From NCBI GenBank assembly GCA_913064945.1, contig CAJYAN010000017.1:1-64000 (forward strand): a DNA stretch of 64,000 nucleotides. Reading direction: 5' to 3'. The position numbers and the translations under genes are program-made. Origin of the DNA: an uncultured Gammaproteobacteria bacterium. GTDB taxonomy: Bacteria; Pseudomonadota; Gammaproteobacteria; UBA6429; Thiohalophilaceae. Position 1 is the stretch's first letter, and each line of letters starts with the position of its first letter. The notes beneath the pieces are model-generated. The model had not been told where the DNA came from. It saw only the letters and a program-made list of their open reading frames with translations, and made no database searches. Of the stretch, positions 37,626 through 47,438 are shown piece after piece.

Positions 37626-40600
37626 TTAAAGCCGCGCCGCTTGCTGCTCGAGTTTCTTGCTGGAGACCGGCAGCGATGTCCTGAGCTCCTGTGCGAACAG
37701 AGACACACGCATTTCCTCCACCATCCAGCGATAGGTCTGCCACTCCGGGCCGAGTGTTTGTGCCGGTGTATCACCAAGCTGCTGATACACCCGGTTCCAG
37801 TGCTTTTGTACTTCTGCCTGACGCTGTTTATCCGCCGCCAGCGAACGCTCTATTTTATTCAGTCGCAGATTAATGGCCTGCAGATAACGTGGCAGGTGTT
37901 GCAACCATGGCCGTGGTGTGGCGCTAAAAAAGCCCGCATAGACCAGACAGCCCAGTTGCTGGCGAATATCCTTGACGGCGTCAAACCAGGTCAGTGGAAT
38001 CTTGCCCTGTAGACGTTTGGCGACTTGATGATATTGATTGAGGATCTCATACAGCAGGTCACAGGTTTGATTCGCGACATTCACCAGTTTCTGTTTGGCA
38101 TCAGCGGCAAGGCGATTAAACATTGCCTCGTCACGGATATCGTCAACCTCGGCCAACAGGGCATCATCAATAATGGCGTCTTCCAGGTCCTGCAGCAGAT
38201 GTTGCTTATTACCGATGGAGGTGTAATACAGCTGTATCTTGTCCAGGTGGCGCAGGTTCTTACGCACATACTTCATTTCGTGCCGGGCGATTAATCTGAA
38301 CAGACGACGCAGCCCCGCGTGCTGATGTGCCCGCGCCTGAGTTTGATCCTGAAACAGGCGCACCGAGACACTCTCGCCGTCATCACGATCATCAACAATG
38401 GCCGGGTACAGGCGGATCGTTAAGCCATGTTGTTGCAGTTCAACAACTTCCTCTAGCGTTCCAAAGTCCCATTGCGTCACATGCTGTTTTTCAATGTCCG
38501 AGGTGGGCAGTTCGGACAACACCGCCGTACTCAAGTCAGCTAGCGCCTGCTGTAAACGCGTCAGGTCACGACCGACACCCAGCACCTGGTTATCCGGATC
38601 AACGACACGGAAGTTCATGGCATAAAAGTCCGGCAGGTTGTCCCGTTGCCAGGCATCGCTGTCAATCGAGGTACCACTGAACTTTTGCATGTACGCCGTC
38701 AGGCTGTCGATCAACGGCAGGTTGTGGTCATACCCCGAGGCCAGAAAGCTATCCGCATAATCCGGCACCGGGACAAACAACTTGCGTAGTGTCTTGGGTA
38801 GACACTTGATCAGTGCAATGACCTTGTCGCGCAACAGACCGGGGACAAGATAGTCAAACGACGTTGCCTGTAACTGGCCCAGAATCGCCAACGGCACAAC
38901 CACCGTCACACCGTCTTCGACATGGCCGGGTTCAAAGTGATAATCCAGTGGCAGCGTGACACCATTGAGTTCCATGCTACCGGGGAACTGCGCCTCGTTA
39001 ATATGTTCCGCCTCGTGACGCATCAAGGCTTCTTTTTGCAGGAATAGAATTTCCGGCTGGCTTTGCTGTACGGTCTTGAGCCATTTTTCAAAGGCCTTGC
39101 CATTATATATATCAGCAGGGATGCGCATATCGTAAAATTCAAATAGCGCCTGTTCATCGACCAGAATATCCCGACGCCGACCCTTGTCTTCCAGCGACTC
39201 AATCTCGGCGATCACCGACTGGTTATATTTAAAAAAAGACGCCCGGGTTTCAATGTCACCCTGCACCAGGGCCTCGCGAATAAAGATCTCGCGCGACAAT
39301 ACCGGATCAATGGGACCATAGTTGATACGCCGTTTCGGACATACCGTAATGCCATACAGGGTGGTGCGTTCATAGGCCGAGACCTGGGCCGGTTTTTTTT
39401 GCCAATGAGGTTCCGAGTAACTGCGCTTGAGCAAATGCGCGGCGAGGTCTTCAATCCATTGCGGGTCGATGCGTGCGACCATACGCCCATACAACCTGGT
39501 GGTTTCCACCAGCTCGGCACACATAATCCACCTGGGGGGCTTCTTCGCCTGCCACGAACCCGGGTGGATCACAAAGCGAATATTGCGCGCACCGAAATAC
39601 TCATTGCCTTCGACAGACTTGTTGCCAATATTACCCAACAGGCCGGACAACAGTACCTTATGGATATCGTCATCACCGGCCTCGGTGGTATTGAGCTTCA
39701 CGCCCTGTTCCTTGAACAGCGTAAAAATCTGCTGGTAAATATCACGCCACTCCTGCATGCGATTGTAGGAGAGAAAATGCTGCTGGCAAAACTTGCGAAG
39801 TTTATTCTGGCTCAGGTGTTTGCGCTGTTCTTCAAAGAGATGCCACAGCTTGAGGTAAAACAGGAAGTCAGACTTTTGCTCGGCCTGCTTCTGCCTCGCC
39901 TGTTGTTCAGCATTCTCTGCCTCGGGTGGTCGCAGGATCAGCCGGTGTTTTTCATCGGCCTGTTGCTGTTTGTCGGCCGGCCGCTCCCGCGGGTCCTGTA
40001 CACTCAGGGCGCTGCCGATGATCAACAACTCCTGCAGGCAAGCCGACTGCCGCGCCGCGAGCAACATACGACCAATCTTCGGGTCCACGGGCAGGCGGGA
40101 AAGTTCTTTACCCAACGCGGTGATGGTATTGCGTGCATCGACCGCACCCAACTCGTGCAGTAACTTATAACCATCCTTGATGTAACGTGCGTCCGGTGGT
40201 TCGATAAAGGGGAAGTCGTCAATATGCCCGAGGCGTAAAAGCGCCATTTGCAAAATGACGGCCGCGAGATTCGTACGCTTGATCTCCGGCTCAGTAAACT
40301 CAGGTCGATTATTAAAATCCTCTGCCGAGTACAGGCGAATACACACACCCTCACTGATGCGGCCACAACGTCCCTTACGCTGATTGGCGCTGGATTGCGA
40401 CACCGGCTCAATGGGCAGGCGCTGAATTTTGCTGCGATAACTGTAACGACTGATGCGGACCGTACCGGTATCGATCACATAATGAATACCGGGTACCGTC
40501 AACGAGGTCTCGGCGACATTGGTCGCCAGCACAATACGCCGATGCTTTGCCGGGCTAAAGACGCGGTTTTGTTCCGCGCCACTGAGGCGGGCGTATAACG

Positions 40601-41615
40601 GCAGGATCTCGGTCTGTGGCGGATGATGTTTACGCAGTGACTCGGCCGCATCACGGATCTCACGTTCACCACTGAAAAAGATCAGGATATGGCCCGGGCT
40701 TTTTCCCTGTGCACGATCAATTGCCGCCAGTTCATCCACGGCTTCAAGGATCGCCTGTTGTATGTCACGTGGAGCTGTATCGTTTTCGTTGCCGGTATTT
40801 TTATTATCCGACGTATCATCTAACAGGGGCCGATAACGTACCTCGACCGGATACGTCCGCCCCGAGACCTCGATCACCGGTGCGTTATCAAAATGACGCG
40901 AAAAGCGTTCGGTATCGATAGTCGCCGAGGTAATAATCACCTTCAGATCAGGCCGCTTCGGTAACAGGTGTTTGAGATAGCCCAGCAGAAAATCAATATT
41001 CAGACTGCGTTCGTGGGCCTCATCAATAATCAGTGTGTCATAATCATTCAGAAAACGATCGCCCTGGATCTCAGCCAGCAAAATACCGTCCGTCATTAAT
41101 TTCAGGTACGTCTTCGGCCCAACCTGATCCTTGAAACGAACCTTGTAACCCACCGTGGCACCGACTTCGGTCTGTAACTCCTCAGCAATACGATTGGCGA
41201 TGCTGCGCGCCGCCAGACGTCGTGGCTGCGTATGACCAATCATACCCGCGACACCACGCCCCAGTTCCAGACAGATCTTGGGTAACTGGGTCGTCTTGCC
41301 CGAACCCGTTTCACCGGCAACGATCACGACCTGATGCTTTTCAATCGCCTCGCGTATCTCACCACGACGCTCGCTGACCGGCAGGTTCGCGGGGAAGCTC
41401 GGTTGTGGCAGACCCGCCAGGCGCGCGGCGCGCCGCGACACCGAGGCCTCGATATCCGCAGTCAGTTTCTGCAACTTCGGATCATTTGAGTCTGACTGGC
41501 GCATAGACTGCTGATAATGCTTTAAGCGGCGGCGCAAGCGAAATTGGTCACGTCGCAGACACTCGGTAATCAAGTCAGAGAGCGATTCTGTCATCGATGT
41601 CGGGGGAGCTTTCAT
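37626..41615 (-). CDS. hrpA: ATP-dependent RNA helicase HrpA
   Basis: DEAH-box RNA helicase of 1329 residues, close to the E. coli length of 1300. Walker A GETGSGKTTQLPK (about 100-112), DEAHERS, SATIDTERF, motif V LATNVAETSLT and motif VI QRKGRCGR are intact. The HA2 and OB regions and the long HrpA-specific C-terminal DUF3418 region follow. The protein rescues stalled ribosomes and processes mRNA in E. coli. ATG at 41615 or 41594; the first is used. Monocistronic and convergent with the aldo-keto reductase. Confidence 0.97.
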   Translation of the reverse strand: MKAPPTSMTESLSDLITECLRRDQFRLRRRLKHYQQSMRQSDSNDPKLQKLTADIEASVSRRAARLAGLPQPSFPANLPVSERRGEIREAIEKHQVVIVAGETGSGKTTQLPKICLELGRGVAGMIGHTQPRRLAARSIANRIAEELQTEVGATVGYKVRFKDQVGPKTYLKLMTDGILLAEIQGDRFLNDYDTLIIDEAHERSLNIDFLLGYLKHLLPKRPDLKVIITSATIDTERFSRHFDNAPVIEVSGRTYPVEVRYRPLLDDTSDNKNTGNENDTAPRDIQQAILEAVDELAAIDRAQGKSPGHILIFFSGEREIRDAAESLRKHHPPQTEILPLYARLSGAEQNRVFSPAKHRRIVLATNVAETSLTVPGIHYVIDTGTVRISRYSYRSKIQRLPIEPVSQSSANQRKGRCGRISEGVCIRLYSAEDFNNRPEFTEPEIKRTNLAAVILQMALLRLGHIDDFPFIEPPDARYIKDGYKLLHELGAVDARNTITALGKELSRLPVDPKIGRMLLAARQSACLQELLIIGSALSVQDPRERPADKQQQADEKHRLILRPPEAENAEQQARQKQAEQKSDFLFYLKLWHLFEEQRKHLSQNKLRKFCQQHFLSYNRMQEWRDIYQQIFTLFKEQGVKLNTTEAGDDDIHKVLLSGLLGNIGNKSVEGNEYFGARNIRFVIHPGSWQAKKPPRWIMCAELVETTRLYGRMVARIDPQWIEDLAAHLLKRSYSEPHWQKKPAQVSAYERTTLYGITVCPKRRINYGPIDPVLSREIFIREALVQGDIETRASFFKYNQSVIAEIESLEDKGRRRDILVDEQALFEFYDMRIPADIYNGKAFEKWLKTVQQSQPEILFLQKEALMRHEAEHINEAQFPGSMELNGVTLPLDYHFEPGHVEDGVTVVVPLAILGQLQATSFDYLVPGLLRDKVIALIKCLPKTLRKLFVPVPDYADSFLASGYDHNLPLIDSLTAYMQKFSGTSIDSDAWQRDNLPDFYAMNFRVVDPDNQVLGVGRDLTRLQQALADLSTAVLSELPTSDIEKQHVTQWDFGTLEEVVELQQHGLTIRLYPAIVDDRDDGESVSVRLFQDQTQARAHQHAGLRRLFRLIARHEMKYVRKNLRHLDKIQLYYTSIGNKQHLLQDLEDAIIDDALLAEVDDIRDEAMFNRLAADAKQKLVNVANQTCDLLYEILNQYHQVAKRLQGKIPLTWFDAVKDIRQQLGCLVYAGFFSATPRPWLQHLPRYLQAINLRLNKIERSLAADKQRQAEVQKHWNRVYQQLGDTPAQTLGPEWQTYRWMVEEMRVSLFAQELRTSLPVSSKKLEQQAARL

Positions 41616-42238
41616 CCAGGGCGTACCGGGTATTCAACCAAAGGGCAAATTCGTGTGGGGGTTAGTTTACGTTAAATCACTGCAGCTTGTCCCGCGGCGA
41701 TCCTTGTAGAATTGAATGCCCCGGTCATACAACGTCGCGTCGACGAATCAGATTTCCCCGTCCAAATGCCACCATCGTACACCTGACTCAGAGTGCCCCA
41801 TCTAATTTTAGTCATCGAACTCTGTGAGGCGACGCTACAAATGACAATTTTCCAGTGCTGACGTAACAATCTCGATAATATTCTACGCGTCATGATATTG
41901 CGTTAGTTACCGCAGGGTATCCTTCAGGGGCCTCCCCCCTGCACAATGACGGGCTTTTTTCACTGTGTTTAAGCTGATATGTAACGAACTCACTGCTTGT
42001 AATCATAGTTTCATCGGGATACTTCAGCGTTTTACTCTACTGCATGAGAATACTGCTAACAGTCTGTGGCGTCACGACGATAGACCGCCTCACCGCGGTG
42101 CTGCGGCAGTCGCTTCTTCAGTTCTTTTTGGACGTATTTTGAAGGCATAGCCAGAAGTTTCGACCGTGGCTCGCCTCCCGCCACGATATTCAAGCTGTTT
42201 GTCATCATACTGCAACATGACACAGGCAAGGTGCGTGC
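41616..42238. other. Intergenic region with MITE-like repeat
   Basis: About 620 bp between hrpA and the glycosyltransferase gene. A 140-bp repeat copy fills 41811-41951. The rest shows no gene. Confidence 0.5.
41811..41951. repeat. MITE-like palindromic element, copy 1
   Basis: Related to 55855-55990. Shared blocks in order: TGACG(T/C)-caatctcg, then TTAGTTACCGCAGGGTATCC in this copy versus TCAGTTACCGGAGGGTATCC, and a GCAATGA-like right end (CACAATGACG). A GC-rich stem CAGGGG/CCCCTG and CTTTTTT follow on the plus strand. Confidence 0.6.
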
Positions 42239-42307
42239 GTGAAGTCTAATGTTACAAGCTGTCGCTCACCTCAGACACCGAATGGGCGAGCCCCCTATTC
42301 TCAGACC

Positions 42308-44137
42308 ATGCCCCGCGTCAAGTCTCGCGCGCTATTCGGTGTCAGCTCGCTGGGGCTGGGCCATGCCACGCGCAGCCTGGTGGTGATACGCGAATATCTG
42401 CGCCTCGGCTACGCAATCACCGTGGTCTCGACCGGTAATGCCCTCACATTTCTTCGCCTGGAACTGGCAGGTGAGGTTCAGGTGGAATACCGTGACATGC
42501 CGGACTATCCGCCGCTGGAGCGTGGCAGCGGCTGGCGTCTGTACTGGTACCTGTTCCTCGACCTGTTGGCAACCTGGCGTATTATTCGCGATGAACATCG
42601 CATAGTGCAGACAATAGCGGCGGAGTACGATTTCATTTTCAGTGACGGCAAATATGGTTTCCACAGCCCCTGGACACCTTCCTTTATTCTCTCTCACCAG
42701 ATCGCCTTCGTACCGCCGAAGTGGCTACGCGAGGCTTCCTGGCTGACCGAAAAAACCAATATCGCGGCGCTGAGAAAATTCGACCTGTTATTTATTCCAG
42801 ACTATTTCGGGCCGAGCATGAACCTGGCCGGTAACCTGTCGCACTCCCGCCGCCTGTATCGATGTCCGCACCGTTATGTCGGCATCCTCTCTTCATATCA
42901 ACACCTGGGGCTGAAACAGGATATCGATTACCTGTTTGTGATCAGCGGCTACCTGCTGGAGCATAAAGGTTCCTTTGTCCGCGACCTGCTGGAGCAGGCG
43001 AACAAACTGGCCGGCAATAAGGTCTTCGTGCTGGGCAATGCCGACGATGACGAGGCCGAATATGCCCGCTACCGCAACGACACGTTACAGATCTATAACA
43101 TTGCGGTCGGTGATGTGCGCCAGCAACTGTTCAACCGGGCCAAGGTGATTATCTCGCGCGCTGGCTATACCACCATGATGGACCTGGCGGAACACGACAA
43201 GCGCGCACTTCTGATCCCGACACCAAACCAGAGCGAGCAGGAATACCTCGCCGCCTACCTTGGCGATCAAAATTATTACGTGGCGCGACGACAGAATGAG
43301 AAATTTGAACTGGCGCAAGCACTGCAGGCCAGCGAACAGACACGCCGGTTCGAGCCCCCCTGGAAGACGACAGCGTCACTGCGCCGCATCTCCGAGTGTA
43401 TCGATGAACTGACACGCCAGCATTTTATTTCCATTATTGTACCGGCCTATAACGAAGAGACAGAAATCGAGGCGACACTGCAACACCTGCTGGCGCAGCG
43501 CTATCCAGACGACCGTTATGAAGTCATACTGGTGGATAATGGCTCCAGCGATGCGACGCTGGCGATCGCGAAACGGGTCGCGCAACAATGCACTGACGTA
43601 CGCCTGCGCATTGTGGAGCATCACGAAGGCGGGGTATCGCGCGCCAAGAACGTCGGCCTGGACAAGCTGGCAGTAGCATCGGAGTGGGTCGTGTTCTGCG
43701 ATGCCGATACCCGGCTGGCACGCAATTTTCTGCCACAGCTCAACACCTGGCTTAACCGGCACGGTGATGACAGTCTGAGTGTCGGCACGACCAGTGTACG
43801 CCCGGCAGCGGATTGCGGCGTCTATGGCCATGCCTGGTTCCGCGCCTACGATGTCATCCATCGCCTGACCCGAACCTCGTTCTCGATCCAGGTCGCGCGC
43901 AGCCAGATCGCCCGCGGCGTACGCTTTCGTGAAGACCTGAACTTTGCCGAGGACCTGAACTTTATCCAGGAATGTCGACGCTACGGTCGCTTCTTTTTCG
44001 TACCGACCGATCAGGTCAGTACCTCAACGCGGCGCTTCGATTCGATCGGCTACCTGCGCCTCGGCCTACGCTGGAGTATCGAAGCGCTCTTACCCACTCG
44101 CTTCAAGATTAACCGGAAATACGATGTCATTCGTTAA
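42308..44137 (+). CDS. Two-domain glycosyltransferase (GT-B plus GT2)
   Basis: About 610 residues made of two glycosyltransferase-like halves. The N-terminal half (about 1-365) looks like a GT-B/MurG-like domain, with GVSSLGLGHATRSLVV as glycine-rich start and VIISRAGYTTMMDLAEHDKRALLIP near its donor site. The C-terminal half (about 370-610) is a GT2/GT-A domain: ISIIVPAYNEE, VDNGSSDATL, ARNVG-like RAKNVGLD, and the DxD-type FCDADTR. No membrane segment. The ATG at 42308 begins at the conserved fold; a GTG at 42239 with AAGG upstream is an alternative start. It overlaps the DedA gene by 14 bp. Substrate unknown; a glycolipid or surface glycan is likely. Confidence 0.85.
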   Translation: MPRVKSRALFGVSSLGLGHATRSLVVIREYLRLGYAITVVSTGNALTFLRLELAGEVQVEYRDMPDYPPLERGSGWRLYWYLFLDLLATWRIIRDEHRIVQTIAAEYDFIFSDGKYGFHSPWTPSFILSHQIAFVPPKWLREASWLTEKTNIAALRKFDLLFIPDYFGPSMNLAGNLSHSRRLYRCPHRYVGILSSYQHLGLKQDIDYLFVISGYLLEHKGSFVRDLLEQANKLAGNKVFVLGNADDDEAEYARYRNDTLQIYNIAVGDVRQQLFNRAKVIISRAGYTTMMDLAEHDKRALLIPTPNQSEQEYLAAYLGDQNYYVARRQNEKFELAQALQASEQTRRFEPPWKTTASLRRISECIDELTRQHFISIIVPAYNEETEIEATLQHLLAQRYPDDRYEVILVDNGSSDATLAIAKRVAQQCTDVRLRIVEHHEGGVSRAKNVGLDKLAVASEWVVFCDADTRLARNFLPQLNTWLNRHGDDSLSVGTTSVRPAADCGVYGHAWFRAYDVIHRLTRTSFSIQVARSQIARGVRFREDLNFAEDLNFIQECRRYGRFFFVPTDQVSTSTRRFDSIGYLRLGLRWSIEALLPTRFKINRKYDVIR

Positions 44138-44783
44138 TCTTACCGCCCTCGATCAAATGGTCACCCTCCTCGGTGGGCACGACCGTCTGGCCTATGCTGT
44201 CCTGTTTCTGGGTTCTTTTTTTGAGACCTTCATCCCGTTTTCGTTATTCGTACTGGGCGAACTCTTTTTCTTCGCCGGTGCCATGCTGGCCGGCATGCAC
44301 ATCCTGAATGTCTGGATAGTCCTGACGGTACTCTACGCCGGTGGAATACTCGGTGACAATGCGAGCTATTGGCTGGGCCGGCACTTTGGCACGTCGCTGT
44401 TCGAACGTCTGGCGCGCCTGCCGTTAGTCGGACGCCTGGCACATATCGACAATTATGATCGAGGCAGGGAATTCTTCGAGCGACGCGGTGCGATCGCCGT
44501 GTTCGCGGCACGCCTCAGCGGACCGTTGTCCTGGGTGATGCCGACCATGGCTGGCATGTTCAGACTGGACTACACCACTTTTATACGTTTTAACACGCTC
44601 GGCGTGATCATCGGCATCGGCCAGTTTATCGTCGTCGGCTATTTCTTTGCCGCGTCACTGCCGACTATTGCCGACTTTGTTGCACATTACGCTACCCACC
44701 TTTTTTCTCTGCTCCTGCTCGCCTCGCTCGGGCTGGCTGTTGGATACTGGCGGATAAAACGCCGGGCACAGAGCTTGTCTTGA
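44124..44783 (+). CDS. DedA/VTT-family membrane protein
   Basis: Integral inner-membrane protein of the DedA (SNARE-associated, VTT) family, 219 residues. Family motifs: FFETFIPFSLFVLGELFFFAG near the N-terminus, GDNASYWLGRHFG, and FAARLSGPLSWVMPTMAGMF with the conserved Arg. Members are linked to lipid-carrier flipping (for example undecaprenyl phosphate), which suits the overlapping glycosyltransferase gene. Last gene of the pair. Confidence 0.9.
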   Translation: MSFVNLTALDQMVTLLGGHDRLAYAVLFLGSFFETFIPFSLFVLGELFFFAGAMLAGMHILNVWIVLTVLYAGGILGDNASYWLGRHFGTSLFERLARLPLVGRLAHIDNYDRGREFFERRGAIAVFAARLSGPLSWVMPTMAGMFRLDYTTFIRFNTLGVIIGIGQFIVVGYFFAASLPTIADFVAHYATHLFSLLLLASLGLAVGYWRIKRRAQSLS

Positions 44784-45106
44784 ACCACCAGGCCAGCCTT
44801 AAGGTAGCAAACGATATTCCCGGGGGATAAGTCTTTCCCGCAACAAACAGCCGGTAACGGTTGCTGTCTTCGGAATCAACGTTGGCGAGCACCAACGAAT
44901 AACGTTTCGAGATACGCCGCCGAAGTAAATTATTTACACATGATATTAAACGACTGTAACCCGCACAAGCCATCACCGGTTCGCACTACCAGCAACTTCC
45001 TGTCGGCTCGTCGCAAGCCAGTCAGGCCGGATAACCGATGCATACATTTACTGGCGAAGTCGATCACACTTGCCTCGATAAACTTTTGGCAATGCACAGA
45101 CCATTA
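44784..45106. other. Intergenic region, no gene recognised
   Basis: About 320 bp convergent space between DedA and the small gene at 45107. No terminator or RNA gene stands out. Confidence 0.45.
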
Positions 45107-45283
45107 CTATAGGCCTATATAGTGCGTGATTATCTTGAATGGCCAGATCTTTTCCCATAAAAAATGCTCAACGGGAAATCCCAGGGTTAAGCCTATCCAG
45201 AAGCTGACCGATAGCAGGACTGTTTTAGATTTATGGTAGCACTTGACAATAAAACCGTTTTCGTCGATATGCGTATGAAACAT
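45107..45283 (-). CDS. Small conserved-looking protein (58 aa)
   Basis: ATG at 45283, stop at 45107-45109, 58 codons. AAGGGAG lies 6 bp before the ATG. The sequence opens MFHTHIDENGFIVKCYHKSK, has one hydrophobic stretch (LLSVSFWIGLTLGFP, about 23-37) and ends in WEKIWPFKIITHYIGL. The balance of residues, the strong ribosome site and the PVEHFLWEK-type motif make it look like a genuine short protein of proteobacteria, though no family is named here. A peripheral membrane or single-pass location is possible. It lies downstream of the sigma-54 activator on the same strand. Confidence 0.6.
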   Translation of the reverse strand: MFHTHIDENGFIVKCYHKSKTVLLSVSFWIGLTLGFPVEHFLWEKIWPFKIITHYIGL

Positions 45284-45403
45284 TTCACGCTCCCTTCATA
45301 CTAAGCATTGAATCAATACCCGGCGTGTGTTCACTATTGAATAAACCGTCGGCGCACACCTGTGACCCGGGGCCTGCGATGTCTCTTTATTCGTACCGGC
45401 CAC

Positions 45404-46984
45404 CTAGATATCCGTCCCGGGTCGATAATGATTGGGATCAATACTGTGCAAATTAATTTTCTGATGGATTGCCCGTGGAGTAAGCCCTAATGACTTCGCA
45501 ACGGCACAAATATTTCCCCGAAAATGGCTAAGTGCCTCTTTAAGAAATAGTGCCTCCGCCTGATGTTTCACTTCCTTGAGGGTCAGGCCAGGGGCCTGTC
45601 CACTACCGGCCGGTGCATTGGCCTGATTGATTGGTAGCAACAGGTCAGACAGTAGAGGCGTGGCCGAAAACAGAAACGAACGTTCCAGTACGTTCTCCAG
45701 TTCACGTATGTTGCCGGGCCATTCATATTGCATCACCTGTGCTATCGCCGTTTCGCTTAATGGGTTTGCGGCCTTTTTGTACTTTATGGAGAGTTGACCA
45801 AGAATGTGATCGACAAGTGGCAAAATATCTTCGCGTCGTTCACGCAGTGGAGGGAGAAAAATCGGCACCACGTTTATTCGATAATAAAGGTCGGTTCGGA
45901 AACTTCCGTTGGCAATGAACTTATCCAGACGCATACTGGCCGCCGCGATTATGCGGACATCCGCCGACAGGCGCTGTTTACCACCGACACGTTCGAACTC
46001 ACCATCCTGGAGTACTCGCAAAAGTCGCACTTGCGTGGCGAGTGGTAGCGAATCAATTTCGTCAAGGAAGAGACTTCCTGCCTCGGCTTGCTCAAATAGT
46101 CCATGGTGTACTTCATAGGCGCCGGTAAAGGCACCGCGTTCGTGTCCGAAGAGTGTTGTCTCAACCAGGTTTTCGGGGATAGCACCACAATTAACCGCGA
46201 TGAAATTTTTGCTTCTGCGTTCACTCGATGCGTGGATACGACGCGCGATCACCTCTTTGCCCACGCCGGTCTCACCGGTAATCAAAACACTGGCGGTGGT
46301 AGGTGCCACGACCTTGACTGTTTCCAATGCCTTAAGCATTGCCTCCGACCTGGCGATAATAAGTGGTTTATCGGCTTCTTCCGGTTCGCCGCCACCACAC
46401 CATGCCCGCCCCTGATGGGCATCTTCGGTAATGTGAGCTTCGACAGTCGTTGCCCGCCCGCGGATGACTCCCTGTTCCCGGTGATATTCATCGCCCTCGA
46501 GCGCCGCGGCCTGGTCGAGGTCTGTGTAGATACGTGCTTCGCAGATACGGTCTCCCAGCGCGATGCGTTTGTCCAGAATCACCTTTGCATAGCCGAAGTT
46601 ACGTGCAGCAATCCCGCCGAAGAGACTGGACGTCATTTTACACAGTTCCGGGGCCTGCATGACGGCCTCGCCAAAAGGGCAGCGCGTATTGACGACACGC
46701 ACCATGCCGGGCTCGCTTGAGGTGCGCGAAAAGTTTCCACCGATCTTATTCTTGATCTCAACAATCATGTCGGCGTACTGGTCGTGACTCAGGGGTCCAT
46801 CCTGTTCCGATTTTTGGCGGTAGGCTGTCTCAAAACAGCCACTCGCCGTAAGTCCAAGCTGTTCGATATAGCAATGGTCGTCAGCTTTGCCGTCCCCCAT
46901 ATTTTTGCTGACTTCGAGACTCTGGGTAACAAAGGTTTGTAAAAACAAAATGGGGCTAAGGTGAGAAAAAAGTTTATCGGTCAT
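45404..46984 (-). CDS. Sigma-54-dependent transcriptional activator
   Basis: Bacterial enhancer-binding protein of 526 residues. The N-terminal sensory domain (about 1-180) resembles the methanogen-output-domain-1 type (VNTRCPFGEAV, LCKMTSSLFGGIAARNF). AAA+ domain (about 210-440): Walker A GETGVGKEVIARRIH, the sigma-54 contact GAFTGA, and LFLDEIDSLPL. C-terminal Fis-type helix-turn-helix (VAKSLGLTPRAIHQKI). No receiver domain, so it is ligand- or partner-controlled. Directly upstream on the same strand lie a zinc-ribbon gene and a carbonic anhydrase gene with a sigma-54 promoter. Confidence 0.92.
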   Translation of the reverse strand: MTDKLFSHLSPILFLQTFVTQSLEVSKNMGDGKADDHCYIEQLGLTASGCFETAYRQKSEQDGPLSHDQYADMIVEIKNKIGGNFSRTSSEPGMVRVVNTRCPFGEAVMQAPELCKMTSSLFGGIAARNFGYAKVILDKRIALGDRICEARIYTDLDQAAALEGDEYHREQGVIRGRATTVEAHITEDAHQGRAWCGGGEPEEADKPLIIARSEAMLKALETVKVVAPTTASVLITGETGVGKEVIARRIHASSERRSKNFIAVNCGAIPENLVETTLFGHERGAFTGAYEVHHGLFEQAEAGSLFLDEIDSLPLATQVRLLRVLQDGEFERVGGKQRLSADVRIIAAASMRLDKFIANGSFRTDLYYRINVVPIFLPPLRERREDILPLVDHILGQLSIKYKKAANPLSETAIAQVMQYEWPGNIRELENVLERSFLFSATPLLSDLLLPINQANAPAGSGQAPGLTLKEVKHQAEALFLKEALSHFRGNICAVAKSLGLTPRAIHQKINLHSIDPNHYRPGTDI

Positions 46985-47093
46985 CGTTATTCTCCTCCAA
47001 TCCGATACGATTGTCGCCTGTTTGACGCGAGACTTAGACCGAGCAAGGCCCCGCTAAGTTATGGCCTAGGTTACACCAAAAAATTGATCAGGT

Positions 47094-47345
47094 TTACGAA
47101 TGTTGCTGTTGACCACAGCCGCAGCCAGGTCCATGCACATGCTTTTTCTGACCGGGTTTTGGCTCGAGTGAGCGCATGGCCAGATCACGACCCCGCGCCA
47201 TTGCCCCATGCATCGCGGGGGCCGATAGAATCAGCTTTACTGCCGCCCCGCCACAAAGCGGACAGCACGGACTGTCGGCATTCATCGCATGACGTGACTC
47301 AAATTTCAGTTTGCACTGCGTGCAGCAATAATCATATGTTGGCAT
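47094..47345 (-). CDS. FmdB-type zinc ribbon protein
   Basis: 83 residues from the ATG at 47345 (AAGGTG upstream). The FmdB/CxxC zinc ribbon opens MPTYDYCCTQC, with the second pair in CCPLCGG. The C-terminus has HGPGCGCGQQQHS, an extra Cys/His cluster. Such proteins are often regulators or small chaperones. It sits between the carbonic anhydrase and the sigma-54 activator on one strand. Function unknown. Confidence 0.85.
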   Translation of the reverse strand: MPTYDYCCTQCKLKFESRHAMNADSPCCPLCGGAAVKLILSAPAMHGAMARGRDLAMRSLEPKPGQKKHVHGPGCGCGQQQHS

Positions 47346-47387
47346 TTGGAACACCTTTTTTAGCTGGATACACTTACCAAAGTCAAA

Positions 47388-47419
47388 GACGTGGACACCA
47401 GTGCCCTGGCGACCACGTC
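47388..47419 (-). repeat. Interrupted hairpin between carbonic anhydrase and zinc-ribbon genes
   Basis: Outer stem GACGTGG / CCACGTC with an inner GCCA...TGGT arm, 20 bp downstream of the carbonic anhydrase stop. On the minus strand it is followed by TTTGACTTTGG, so it may be a weak terminator or attenuator. Confidence 0.45.
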
Positions 47420-47438
47420 TCGTGATTAGCGAGTAGAC

